NCBI GenBank assembly: GCA_036342255.1
Contig: JAZAUS010000002.1
Location: forward strand, 62,001-126,000
DNA from: RUG11198 sp036342255
GTDB lineage: Bacteria > Bacillota_I > Bacilli_A > RF39 > UBA660
Direction: 5' to 3'
Length of the DNA: 64,000 nucleotides
Part shown: positions 26,432 through 35,296 of the stretch, in pieces
Position numbering within the stretch: position 1 is the first letter of the stretch
Layout: each line of letters opens with the position of its first letter
Position numbers and translations under genes: made by a program
Notes under the pieces: model-generated
What the model was told of the DNA's origin: nothing
The model's database searches: none
What the model saw: the letters and a program-made list of their open reading frames with translations, nothing else

Positions 26432-28856
26432 TGTTATCATCCTTTCTTTCTTCTTCATCTAGTTCTACTTTATCGATTTTAAAGCCACTAGCTATATCTT
26501 TTATCTCTAATTTATCTATAAATAAAGTAGCTTTAAAATCTTTAAGTGATAAGTTTATAGCTTCTTTTAAGTTTTTATTAAGATTTAGTTTTAATGTCTT
26601 TACTATGGTCTTTAAAGACACTTGTTTATTAGTCTTTTCTCCTCTTATTTTACTAATTAACTCTATTATTTCATCTCCATTTTTAAGAGTATAATCAAAA
26701 TCAAGATTTAATTCTTTAATAGTAGTTAAGTGAATAGATATATTATCATGATATATTTCTTGATATATTTCTTCAGTAATAAAAGGAAAATAAATACTAA
26801 AGTCTTGTAATAGTTTATATAGTAATATATATATAGTTTTTTGTCCAGAATATCTAGCTTCTTGCCCAAATTCTTCTGGTCTATATAACCTATGTTTTAC
26901 TATTTCTATATAGTTATCACAGAAGTTCCAAAAATATTTTTCTAATATATTTAAAGCAAGACCTATTTCATAATTATCTAGATGCTTTAAATATATTTTT
27001 TCCATCTTTTTATAGCTAGCTAGGGCATATCTATCTAAATATTCATAGTCATTAAATTCTTTATCTTGATAATCTTCAAGATGCATCTCAATAAATTTAG
27101 ATACATTCCATATCTTATTAATTAGTTTTTTCCCTCTTAAGAATGTTTCATCATTGAAGATTATATCTGTTCCTAGTTTACCAGAACCAGCCCAATATCT
27201 AACGACATCTGCTCCATATTCATCCAATAGTTCTAAAGGTTCCATCTTAGAATTGGCTTTTCTTTTAGATATCTTCTCTCCTGCTCCAGCCATTACAAAA
27301 CCTGATATCATAATATTATTCCATGGTTTCATATTAAAATTATAATAACTTTTAACAATACTATAGAAATCCCAAGTTCTAATAATGTCGTGAGCATTAC
27401 ATCTAAGTCCCATAGGTTTCATTAAGTCTTCTAATGAATCTTTTTCTTTATATCGCATATTTAATAATGGGGTAATACTAGATGTTTGCCATGTATCCAT
27501 AATATCAGTCTCTGGAATAAACTCTGTACAACCACATTCACATTTATTAATACTGGGTTTATCTATTAATGGATTTACTGGTAAATCATCTTTATTTGCT
27601 AGTATTTCTTTATTACATTTTTTACAATACCATACTGGAAATGGTACTCCAAAATATCTTTGTCTAGATATACACCAATCCCAGGAAATATTTTCTACCC
27701 ATTCATTATATCTAGCATGCATATGTTTTGGGTACCATTTGATTTCATTACCTATTTTAATAAAATCTTTTTTATGGTTCATTATATCTATAAACCATTG
27801 TTTCATGATAGTGTATTCTACCTCTTTACCACATCTTTCATGAGTTTGTACTTCATGTTCTAATTCTTCTTGTTTAACTAAATATCCTTCTTCCATAAAG
27901 TCTTCTATTATTCTAGTTCTTGCTTCTTTTATAGTTAATCCGCCATAATTCTTTACATCATTAATTATTCTACCATCATCAGTAAAGATATTTTTTAGGG
28001 GTAAATTATATTTTTTCCACCATTCTATATCTGTTTGGTCTCCAAAAGTACAACACATAACTATACCTGTTCCTTTATCTATAGCTACTTTATCATCTGC
28101 CATAATTGGTACTTCAATATCTAATATAGGAACAACAGCTGTTTTACCTATTAGATGTTTATTCTTTTTATCTTTAGGATTTACAAAGACACATACTATA
28201 GCAGGTATTAACTCTGGCCTAGTAGTTGCTATAGTAAATTCTTCATTATCCTCCTTAGTTTTAAAATTAAGATAATTAAAGGTTGTTTTAATTGTTTTAG
28301 TTTCAAGTTCAGCTTGGGCTATTGAAGTTAAACATTCATTACACCATAAAGCTGGTGAGTTATCACGATAGCAAGCCCCCTTCTCTACTAACTCTATAAA
28401 ATTTAATTGACTTAATTTTTGAGAATAATTACTAACTGTTTTATAAGAGTTATCTATATTGGCACTAAATCCGGCTCTAGTAAATAAATCTTTAAAATCT
28501 TCTTCATATTTATTAGTAGTTTCAAAGCATAATTTTGAAAATTCTTCTCTTCCTACTTCATGAGCTTTTTTATTAATTTCTTTTTCTACTAATCTTTCTG
28601 ATGGAAGTCCATTATCATCAAAACCAAATGGATAAAATACATTATATCCTCTTAATCTTTTATATCTAGCTATCATTTCTGCTTGTGAATAAGAGAAAAT
28701 ATGTCCTATATGTATTTTTCCATTAACAGTAGGTGGTGGCGTATCGATTGAATAAACTTCCCTATTATCTGGTTTAAATTCATATATTTTATTATCTTTC
28801 CAATAATTAATCCACTTTATTTCTTTATCTTTATGATTATATTTTTTATCTAACAT
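26421..28856 (-). CDS. Second valyl-tRNA synthetase, archaeal/rickettsial-like type
   Basis: The 811-residue class I synthetase is only distantly like its neighbour. Marks: PPPTVNGKIHIGHIF (HIGH), editing domain ATTRPELIPAIVCVF and CTFGDQTDIEWWKKY, and Cys pairs WYCKKCNKE and KCECGC (probable zinc ribbon). The KMSKS variant is GEKISKRKANS. No C-terminal coiled coil is present. The FGDQTDIEWW and Zn-ribbon pattern matches the archaeal/rickettsial ValRS branch. ATG 28856 is chosen from AAAGGA nine bases upstream. It is first behind the valine T-box. Having both types in tandem suggests an acquired second enzyme, perhaps for inhibitor resistance; that is inference. Confidence 0.9.
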   Translation of the reverse strand: MLDKKYNHKDKEIKWINYWKDNKIYEFKPDNREVYSIDTPPPTVNGKIHIGHIFSYSQAEMIARYKRLRGYNVFYPFGFDDNGLPSERLVEKEINKKAHEVGREEFSKLCFETTNKYEEDFKDLFTRAGFSANIDNSYKTVSNYSQKLSQLNFIELVEKGACYRDNSPALWCNECLTSIAQAELETKTIKTTFNYLNFKTKEDNEEFTIATTRPELIPAIVCVFVNPKDKKNKHLIGKTAVVPILDIEVPIMADDKVAIDKGTGIVMCCTFGDQTDIEWWKKYNLPLKNIFTDDGRIINDVKNYGGLTIKEARTRIIEDFMEEGYLVKQEELEHEVQTHERCGKEVEYTIMKQWFIDIMNHKKDFIKIGNEIKWYPKHMHARYNEWVENISWDWCISRQRYFGVPFPVWYCKKCNKEILANKDDLPVNPLIDKPSINKCECGCTEFIPETDIMDTWQTSSITPLLNMRYKEKDSLEDLMKPMGLRCNAHDIIRTWDFYSIVKSYYNFNMKPWNNIMISGFVMAGAGEKISKRKANSKMEPLELLDEYGADVVRYWAGSGKLGTDIIFNDETFLRGKKLINKIWNVSKFIEMHLEDYQDKEFNDYEYLDRYALASYKKMEKIYLKHLDNYEIGLALNILEKYFWNFCDNYIEIVKHRLYRPEEFGQEARYSGQKTIYILLYKLLQDFSIYFPFITEEIYQEIYHDNISIHLTTIKELNLDFDYTLKNGDEIIELISKIRGEKTNKQVSLKTIVKTLKLNLNKNLKEAINLSLKDFKATLFIDKLEIKDIASGFKIDKVELDEEERKDDNNAR

Positions 28857-28898
28857 TTTAATCAATCCTTTCTAATATTTATTAATTAATTAAAAATG

Positions 28899-28937
28899 TT
28901 AGACTCGTACATAATCACCTTTATATATATATTTCAT
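28899..28937 (-). CDS. Possible 12-codon leader ORF behind the T-box
   Basis: Between the T-box terminator and the first ValRS gene an ATG starts MKYIYKGDYVRV then stop, containing two Val codons. A GGGGATG sequence lies upstream. It may be chance in this AT-rich DNA or may slow ribosomes when valine is short. Confidence 0.2.
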   Translation of the reverse strand: MKYIYKGDYVRV

Positions 28938-28939
28938 AG

Positions 28940-29206
28940 TATCATCCCCTAACCTAAAATAAAAGAGCTTATCCATCCATAAGGACGAATAAGCTCGTGG
29001 TACCACCTTAATTTATAGTATTGCTACTACCTCAAAGTCTTAATGCGACTAACAATATATCTTACTAGTTTTTCAGATATACAACTCCCAAGCTACCTTC
29101 AATTAGTTTTTATTAAGAAAGACTCTCAGCCGGTGATCTTTCATTTCTGTTAATTACTAATCTAATTTACTCCTCTTGTTCCTCGTTTTTAATGATTTGT
29201 ATTATA
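28940..29206 (-). ncRNA. T-box leader, specifier GUA (valine)
   Basis: Starting from an extended -10 box (TGCTATAAT, 29208-29201), the leader has the stem I signature GAGGAACAAGAGGAGTAA. Specifier loop GAAGGTAGC follows, with GAA, one base, then GTA at 29096-29094 (Val). The T-box sequence AAGGTGGTACCACG is at 29009-28996. A terminator hairpin (GAGCTTAT / ATAAGCTC) with T-rich tail ends the element. Uncharged tRNA-Val would stabilise the antiterminator and turn on both downstream ValRS genes. This fills the only gene-free stretch above 300 bases. Confidence 0.93.
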
Positions 29207-29222
29207 GCATACTTTTTAATAA

Positions 29223-29978
29223 TTAGCTAGCTATTTTTTTATCTATGTATAAATTTAGTACTGCTCCTATTTGGGTAAAGAATTTTTTTATTTCTTTATT
29301 TTTTATAATTAGTGATGATATTAATTTATCTATATAAGCTTCTTTTTCAAATATTTTATATGTATATAAATAATTAACACCAAATACTAAACTTAATACT
29401 TGTAGAATACAATCAGCATCATTATCACTTACTTTGCTATTTATTACATTATATTTTTTAAATGAATCATACACCATATTATTAGGATAGTTATCTATAT
29501 GCATATCAAGATAAGGATAATTTATAGCCATTCTAAAATTATCTAAGGCATGAGCATCTTTTAATACTTTGCAAAAATGTAATATTTTATCATCTAGGCC
29601 ATTAGGTAATCCTACTTTGTTATGGCAATATATACTTACTTTTATAATATCATCATATTTTTTATCCTCTGTTATATTTCTGATTAATTTATCGCTATCA
29701 AAAATAATATCAACTGTTTTTTTTGTATTATCAATTGTTTCATTTAAAAAGAATACATATTTATCTTTATTACTAAAGGAACCAATATCATGAAATAGGC
29801 CTATGAAACCACAAATAATAATTTCTTCTTCGGTAAATATTCCTAAATTACTAGCAATTTCTTTACATAAATCCATCATTTTTATACTATGAAAATATGT
29901 TTCTTTGACATTTCCTTTAGATATATTAAATTTTTTTACATATTTATTAAAAACATTCATCATTTTCGATTCTTTCAT
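29223..29978 (-). CDS. HD-domain phosphohydrolase, unknown substrate
   Basis: About 251 residues with the HD metal-site pattern: His in TYFHSIKM, the HD pair in GLFHDIG, a further His in SIYCHNKVG, and Asp in LKDAHALDN. HD proteins cleave phosphate esters, often of nucleotides or second messengers. The C-terminal half (~165-251) has no recognised domain. ATG 29978 is preferred because a GTG at 29987 lies too close to AAGGGAG. It is separated from the next gene by the T-box promoter. Confidence 0.78.
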   Translation of the reverse strand: MKESKMMNVFNKYVKKFNISKGNVKETYFHSIKMMDLCKEIASNLGIFTEEEIIICGFIGLFHDIGSFSNKDKYVFFLNETIDNTKKTVDIIFDSDKLIRNITEDKKYDDIIKVSIYCHNKVGLPNGLDDKILHFCKVLKDAHALDNFRMAINYPYLDMHIDNYPNNMVYDSFKKYNVINSKVSDNDADCILQVLSLVFGVNYLYTYKIFEKEAYIDKLISSLIIKNKEIKKFFTQIGAVLNLYIDKKIAS

Positions 29979-30056
29979 AATTGGCACTGCTCCCTTAAAA
30001 ATACTCTAATATATAAAAGTATATAATATATTATTATTTTTTTCAAGTAACTGGCA

Positions 30057-30509
30057 TTATTTTTTTAATAGATGTATTCTTTTTAGTTTATAAAATATAG
30101 TACAAAGTATTATTCCGTAGCCAAAAATATGCATTATAGTTTTGAATACTTGGATTGGGGTGTAAGTAATCATAATCATACTATTATAGATTTTATAACT
30201 TTTATGGATTAGAAATACTAAGGGGATTATTGCTGATATTATTATTATAAATATCTTTTCTTTATTTATTTTATTTTCAAAAAAATAATTATTATAAAAG
30301 AAATAATATAAGAATATGCCTGCTGTAATCCATATTATATCAAATGAATTTACAGAATAAAATAAATCATACATATAATTTTGGATGGGATTATTTGATT
30401 TAAAAATTATTGTATCGGGTATTAATGGATTTAATACAAAAGTGTGAACACTAAAGGCTGTCATTAATAAACAGTATATTTTTTTGGTAAATTTTTCATT
30501 AATTATCAT
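30057..30509 (-). CDS. Small multi-pass membrane protein, unknown
   Basis: A 150-residue hydrophobic protein with about four membrane helices (~10-28, 55-72, 84-102 and 118-140) and no recognisable motif. Its start overlaps the end of the larger GT-C-like membrane gene by 11 bases, so the two are translated together and may act together in surface glycan or lipid modification. Function not recognised. Confidence 0.6.
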   Translation of the reverse strand: MIINEKFTKKIYCLLMTAFSVHTFVLNPLIPDTIIFKSNNPIQNYMYDLFYSVNSFDIIWITAGIFLYYFFYNNYFFENKINKEKIFIIIISAIIPLVFLIHKSYKIYNSMIMITYTPIQVFKTIMHIFGYGIILCTIFYKLKRIHLLKK

Positions 30510-32244
30510 TTATTCTTCTCCTTAATATAATTATTATTAGGCTAATAATAGTTAATAGCCTGATTAATTTACTTATTTTCTTTAATGGAGTTTCTTCATA
30601 TGTTAAAGTATATATTCCTTCGTTATGTAGGTTAACACCTACTAAGCCTTTTGATGTTTCATGTACTGGTATTGTTTTATTATTTGTTTTAATTTTATAA
30701 CCTAGATAATATGTTCTAGGTAATTCAATATGGGCATTAAATGGTTGGCTATTACTATTTAATATATTTCTTACTTCTAAATACTTTAAAGTTTCGGGGA
30801 TATTGGGATTAATCTTTTTGTTATGGATATTGTTTTTTGAGAGTGAGAATTTTAAGTTAGGAAATTTATCTTCAATTATCGAAATAGTACAGTTATGAGA
30901 ATTGTTTATTTTATATAATGATTCTTTTTCATATCTTAAGGCGATTAATATATTAAAACTATTATAGGGCATGTATTCTGTTTGCCACCCCATTATTTTT
31001 GGTGAATCTATAATATCTTTATAATTATATTGAGTTTTTTTATAATAAAAGATAGAATTATATGATTCAGTTATGCTTAATATTGATATTATTAATAATA
31101 AAATGTAAGATGTCTTAGGTGTTAAAAACTTATAATTGGTTAGAAGAAACAGGGGTGCATATAATGATAATATTAGGCATAAAAATGTCATTAGTCGCCA
31201 TGGATATTGAATTGTTGCTAGGAAACTTGGTAAATAATTCCAAATTACTTTAGAACTTATTAGAGTAATACATATAAGGAAAGAAAATAATAATAGTTTT
31301 CTTTCTTCACTAAAGAGATTTCTATTTTTTTTATGAATAAAAAAGATAGTAGTAATTATAATGAGGATAATAGTTATGTAGTTTAGATATACAATAATAT
31401 TGTTGTTTTCTATATTTTGGTTATTGATGAAGTAGTCTTTTAATTTTATAGTATTTAATATTGTTGATTCTTTATTAGAAAATAGTTCAGTGAAAACAAT
31501 ATAGTCTCCTAATAATTTATGTTCAGTAATACTTGTTAGAAATGGTAAACATATGCATGTTACTATAATAGTACTTATTACTAAAGCTTTTATTTTATCT
31601 TTTTTTAAATAGTATTTACGATAATATAATAAAAATAAGGCTATAAAGATGGTACAAAATATCATACTTATGAGATGGGAGTATATGCCTATTATATAGC
31701 CTAAAATAAAATATATATAAAATTTATTTTTATTATTATCTTTTAGTTCAAATAAGCCTAAGAATATTAATGGTATGGTTAGAAACATAAAATTTTCTGT
31801 AAAGGCATCTCTAATATATATTTCACACCAGTGATAGGAAAAAGATAGATAGATAATGGCTGAAATGGTTGCTATAATGTTATTATTAAATAGTTTTTTG
31901 GATAAATAATAGCAAGCAATACCAGATAAAAAATAAGTTATTAGATAAGTTATATTCATACTTAAATAAATATTTTTGCATAATATAAAGATGTATGCTG
32001 TTAAGAGATGTGGTAATTTGGGATAAAATAACCAGGTTCCATAGCCTAATGGATTGGCATTTAGTTTAACGATATTACTACCTAGAATGTTATGTATAGA
32101 TATTGTTTTTGATAGATATATTATATTTCCAGTATGGAATAAGGTATCATGGCCGTAATATCTTATATTTATAAATAATTTAGAAAGCATTATAATGGTT
32201 GCTAATAATATAATTGATATGTATATATAATTGTTTTTTTTCAT
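30499..32244 (-). CDS. Large multi-pass membrane protein, probable GT-C-type glycosyltransferase
   Basis: 581 residues from ATG 32244 (AGGTGG five bases upstream). About 12 membrane helices occupy residues ~8-400, with an exported C-terminal domain and a last helix at the end. The first external loop has RYYGHDTLFHTGNIIYL, where an Asp in a first loop is typical of GT-C lipid-phosphate-sugar transferases. SYHWCEIYIRDAFTENFMFLTIPL fits YfhO/6-pyruvoyl-tetrahydropterin-synthase-related membrane proteins. It probably transfers sugars to the cell surface; donor and acceptor are unknown. It overlaps the next small membrane gene. Confidence 0.7.
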   Translation of the reverse strand: MKKNNYIYISIILLATIIMLSKLFINIRYYGHDTLFHTGNIIYLSKTISIHNILGSNIVKLNANPLGYGTWLFYPKLPHLLTAYIFILCKNIYLSMNITYLITYFLSGIACYYLSKKLFNNNIIATISAIIYLSFSYHWCEIYIRDAFTENFMFLTIPLIFLGLFELKDNNKNKFYIYFILGYIIGIYSHLISMIFCTIFIALFLLYYRKYYLKKDKIKALVISTIIVTCICLPFLTSITEHKLLGDYIVFTELFSNKESTILNTIKLKDYFINNQNIENNNIIVYLNYITIILIIITTIFFIHKKNRNLFSEERKLLLFSFLICITLISSKVIWNYLPSFLATIQYPWRLMTFLCLILSLYAPLFLLTNYKFLTPKTSYILLLIISILSITESYNSIFYYKKTQYNYKDIIDSPKIMGWQTEYMPYNSFNILIALRYEKESLYKINNSHNCTISIIEDKFPNLKFSLSKNNIHNKKINPNIPETLKYLEVRNILNSNSQPFNAHIELPRTYYLGYKIKTNNKTIPVHETSKGLVGVNLHNEGIYTLTYEETPLKKISKLIRLLTIISLIIIILRRRINDN

Positions 32245-32330
32245 TTGTACCACCTATATATAAAATTATAACTTAGGGTTATGGTGATAGTCAATTTGTT
32301 TTCTTTTTGGTAAACTTATTTGAGAATTAT

Positions 32331-32367
32331 AAAAAGTACAGAATAAAAATATTATTCTGTACTTTTT
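32331..32367 (-). terminator. Terminator after murC
   Basis: AAAAAGTACAGAATAA (32331-32346) and TTATTCTGTACTTTTT (32352-32367) form a perfect 16-pair stem overlapping the murC stop codon, with a T-rich tail leftward. It closes the long leftward run that begins near 46.8 kb. Confidence 0.88.
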
Positions 32368-33644
32368 AATAAATCTTCTAAATCTTTTTCTAATTTAGAT
32401 ATGTCATTAGGACTCATAAAAGCAAAAACTGTGTTATGGTTGTTGGCAAGTTTTTTGGCTTCATCTATATTTAGGTGATGTCCATTAGCTAGCTTAGATA
32501 TAATCATATTTGATGTTACATCTGGGTAATCAGTTTGTGATTCTCTAGCTGGATGTATATCTAAGATATAAGCTTTATTAGCTTGACTGAATATTTTTAC
32601 ATAATCATCAGCAAATTCTTTGGTTCTAGTAAAAGTATGGGGTTGAAAGATAGTTATAATAGATTTATTAGGATATTTTTGTTTTATGGCATCAATTGTT
32701 GCTTTAATTTCATTTGGATGATGGGCATAGTCATCTATTATTATGTTATCCCCTACTATTGTTTCGGCAAATCTTCTTTTGGCACCTTTGAATTCTTTTA
32801 AGTTATTGGATACTTCTTTATAATCTATTTTTTCTAGGTAACAAATGGCAATAACTGCTAAGGCATCTATTAATTGATGTTTTCCATATATTGGTAAGTC
32901 AAAGTGGCCATAGGCATTAACATCAAAGCTTATGCCATCAGATTTATATTCTATATTAGTTGCTTTAATGTCATTGTCATCTTCTAATCCATAATATATG
33001 GCGTCTACTTTTAATTTCATTTTTCTTATATTAGGATCATCTCCATATAGTACAGCCATTTTAGTGGCTTTATTAGTGAATTCTGTATAGGCTTTGATGA
33101 GATCATCCATACTTTTATAATAATCAACATGATCTAGGTCTATATTTGTTATTAGAGCATAATATGGTGTATAGGCTAAAAAATGTCTTTGATATTCACA
33201 TGATTCTAAGGCAAAATATCTATTATCTCTTAAGGCACTACCAGTTCCATCTCCTATTAAATAGTTTATTCCTTGATTTCTTAAGGCTAGTGATAGCATA
33301 TTGGTGGTTGTTGTTTTGCCATGGCATCCTGCTACACATATTGTTTTAAAATCTTCTGTTAGTAGTCCTACCATTTCATTATATTCTAGTATTTTTAATT
33401 TTAATTTGCGGGCTTTTTTTAATTCTACATTATCTTCTTTGATACTTGCACCTTTAATTATAGTTGCTCCTGGTTTAATATTTTTTTCGTCATATGTATA
33501 AAAAGGGATATTATTTTTAATTAGTCCTTCTTCAGTAAAAAAGTACTTATCTATATCACTTCCACTAACAGTATTTCCTAATTGTTTTAGGATGATTGCT
33601 AAAGCACTCATACCTGTTCCTTTTATACCTATAAAGTAATACAT
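32352..33644 (-). CDS. murC: UDP-N-acetylmuramate--L-alanine ligase
   Basis: The first Mur ligase, adding L-Ala to UDP-MurNAc. About 430 residues from ATG 33644, set by GAAGGAGT eight bases upstream. Order: N-terminal MYYFIGIKGTGMSALAIIL, central P-loop GCHGKTTTTNML, the region with ITNIDLDHVDYYKS, and the C-terminal IIDDYAHHPNEIKATI and FQPHTFTRTKEF. It lies two bases after the unknown 33646 gene, and downstream of trmD. Confidence 0.94.
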   Translation of the reverse strand: MYYFIGIKGTGMSALAIILKQLGNTVSGSDIDKYFFTEEGLIKNNIPFYTYDEKNIKPGATIIKGASIKEDNVELKKARKLKLKILEYNEMVGLLTEDFKTICVAGCHGKTTTTNMLSLALRNQGINYLIGDGTGSALRDNRYFALESCEYQRHFLAYTPYYALITNIDLDHVDYYKSMDDLIKAYTEFTNKATKMAVLYGDDPNIRKMKLKVDAIYYGLEDDNDIKATNIEYKSDGISFDVNAYGHFDLPIYGKHQLIDALAVIAICYLEKIDYKEVSNNLKEFKGAKRRFAETIVGDNIIIDDYAHHPNEIKATIDAIKQKYPNKSIITIFQPHTFTRTKEFADDYVKIFSQANKAYILDIHPARESQTDYPDVTSNMIISKLANGHHLNIDEAKKLANNHNTVFAFMSPNDISKLEKDLEDLLKSTE

Positions 33645-33645
33645 G

Positions 33646-34128
33646 TTATCTACTCCTTCCTCTATATTCTTCTTCATCTAAATAGAATAAATCATTAGGA
33701 AAAATATTTCTTTGTCTATTCATATTATTGTATAATTTTAGTCTTAATTGATTAATAATTATTTGAATTTTCTTAAGGGTTAAGGTTTGATAGTTAACAC
33801 CTAAAAATTTACAATAATTTTTAATTAAGTTTAATTTTAGTCTTTCTGCTTCCATTAAGGTTTCTCTAATACTATCATTTGAACCTTCATCTTCGTCTTC
33901 ATCAATAGTTTTTAATTCTCTTAATAGTTTTCTTACTTTAATATCAATTTTTTTCTTAATAATTTTTTCACTGAAGCTGGGATTTATAAATACTATTTTA
34001 TCTACTTTTATGGCATCATAAACATCACTTTTTGGAGTTATATTATAACCTTTTATTTTATCAAACTCCATGTATACTATTTCTCCGGACTTACTATCTT
34101 TTTTTAAATAATAATTCTTTTTACTCAT
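33646..34128 (-). CDS. Conserved hypothetical protein between trmD and murC
   Basis: I do not recognise this 160-residue, highly charged cytoplasmic protein. The N-terminal ~60 residues look like a small beta domain (GEIVYMEFDKIKGYN, VDKIVFINPS). The rest is helical, with an acidic stretch (DEDEDEGSND) and a Lys/Arg-rich region. Its start overlaps the end of trmD by eight bases and its stop nearly touches murC, so it belongs to that operon. Confidence 0.65.
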   Translation of the reverse strand: MSKKNYYLKKDSKSGEIVYMEFDKIKGYNITPKSDVYDAIKVDKIVFINPSFSEKIIKKKIDIKVRKLLRELKTIDEDEDEGSNDSIRETLMEAERLKLNLIKNYCKFLGVNYQTLTLKKIQIIINQLRLKLYNNMNRQRNIFPNDLFYLDEEEYRGRSR

Positions 34129-34783
34129 GATACTTATCCTCTCTTAATTTAGTTAGTTTGATGCGCATTTCTTGTCGATATTTGTTAATTTCTTTGTGAT
34201 TGCCACTTAATAATACTTCTGGTACTTTTAAGCCCCTAAATTCAGCTGGTTTTGTATATACTGGAAAATCTACTAAATCGTCATTAAATGTTTCACTATC
34301 TAAGCTTTCTTTATTAATAACACCATCTATAAGTCTTACTGTTGCATCAACTATAGCCATAGCGGCTACTTCGCCACCAGTTAAAATATAATCTCCAATA
34401 GATATTTCCATATCTACGATAGTTTTAATTCTTTCATCAAAACCTTCATAATGGCCACATAGAAGTATGATATGTTCATATTTGGATAAATCAGAGGCTA
34501 GACTTTGATTAAATGTTTTACCACTTGGAGTGAGCATTATAACAGTTGTGTTATCTTCTCTTAAATCTTCAATAGCATTAAAGATTGGCTCACACATAAG
34601 AACCATACCTGCTCCTCCACCATAAGAATAATCGTCTACTTGACCATTCTTAAAAGGTGAATAATCTCTAATATTATGAACATTAATATTCACTTTGCCT
34701 TTTTCACCAGCTCTTTTAATGATAGATTCATTTAGGAAACCATCAAACATACTGGGAAATAATGTTAAAATATCTATTTTCAT
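34121..34783 (-). CDS. trmD: tRNA (guanine-37-N1)-methyltransferase TrmD
   Basis: TrmD methylates G37 next to the anticodon and prevents frameshifting. The 220 residues carry the trefoil-knot SAM motifs: DDYSYGGGAGMVLMCEP, LCGHYEGFDERI, and SIGDYILTGGE with KPAEFRGLKVPEVLLSGNH. It abuts rimM by one base, the standard rimM-trmD pairing. Confidence 0.96.
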   Translation of the reverse strand: MKIDILTLFPSMFDGFLNESIIKRAGEKGKVNINVHNIRDYSPFKNGQVDDYSYGGGAGMVLMCEPIFNAIEDLREDNTTVIMLTPSGKTFNQSLASDLSKYEHIILLCGHYEGFDERIKTIVDMEISIGDYILTGGEVAAMAIVDATVRLIDGVINKESLDSETFNDDLVDFPVYTKPAEFRGLKVPEVLLSGNHKEINKYRQEMRIKLTKLREDKYHE

Positions 34784-35275
34784 TTAGATCAATCCTTTTA
34801 TATTTTCAATTCTTATAAATCCCTCTTTAAAATTAATCTCCTCTATTATATCACTAACATATGGTATTAAACAATCTTTTTTTTCAGTTTTAACAACAAG
34901 ATAAGATTGTTTAGGATATATATCAACTCTTTTTATTTTTCCTACAATCTCATTATCTATAATGACATCTAGATTAATTAGATCTTCATCTAAATATTCA
35001 TCTTTACCTAATTTTAAATCCTCACTATCTATATATACTGGTTCTCCTTTATATTTAAGTACTTCATTAATATTACTATAGCCATTCATTGTTATCATAT
35101 CAAATTGTTTATGAGGTCTATAAGTATTAATAACTTCCTTATCTTTATTTTTACCTATATATATATTCATATCTTTAACAAATATTTTATCTTTAAATTT
35201 AAAATTAGATAATAGTCTTACTTCTCCTTTAATACCATGAGTATTAACTATTTTACCTATATAAATATATTTCAT
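34784..35275 (-). CDS. rimM: 16S rRNA processing protein RimM
   Basis: RimM helps assemble the head of the 30S subunit. The 163 residues contain the N-terminal RimM beta-barrel (IGKIVNTHGIKGEVRLLSN) and the C-terminal PRC barrel (DEYLDEDLINLDVI, CLIPYVSDIIEEI). It is 21 bases after the last DUF4116 gene and one base before trmD. Confidence 0.95.
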   Translation of the reverse strand: MKYIYIGKIVNTHGIKGEVRLLSNFKFKDKIFVKDMNIYIGKNKDKEVINTYRPHKQFDMITMNGYSNINEVLKYKGEPVYIDSEDLKLGKDEYLDEDLINLDVIIDNEIVGKIKRVDIYPKQSYLVVKTEKKDCLIPYVSDIIEEINFKEGFIRIENIKGLI

Positions 35276-35296
35276 TATATCAGTCCTAACTAATTA

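Noticed and set aside
26421..28856. First ValRS gene as a pseudogene or frameshifted copy of valS
   Set aside because: It is open over 811 residues, keeps HIGH, editing and KMSKS-type motifs, and belongs to a different ValRS branch.
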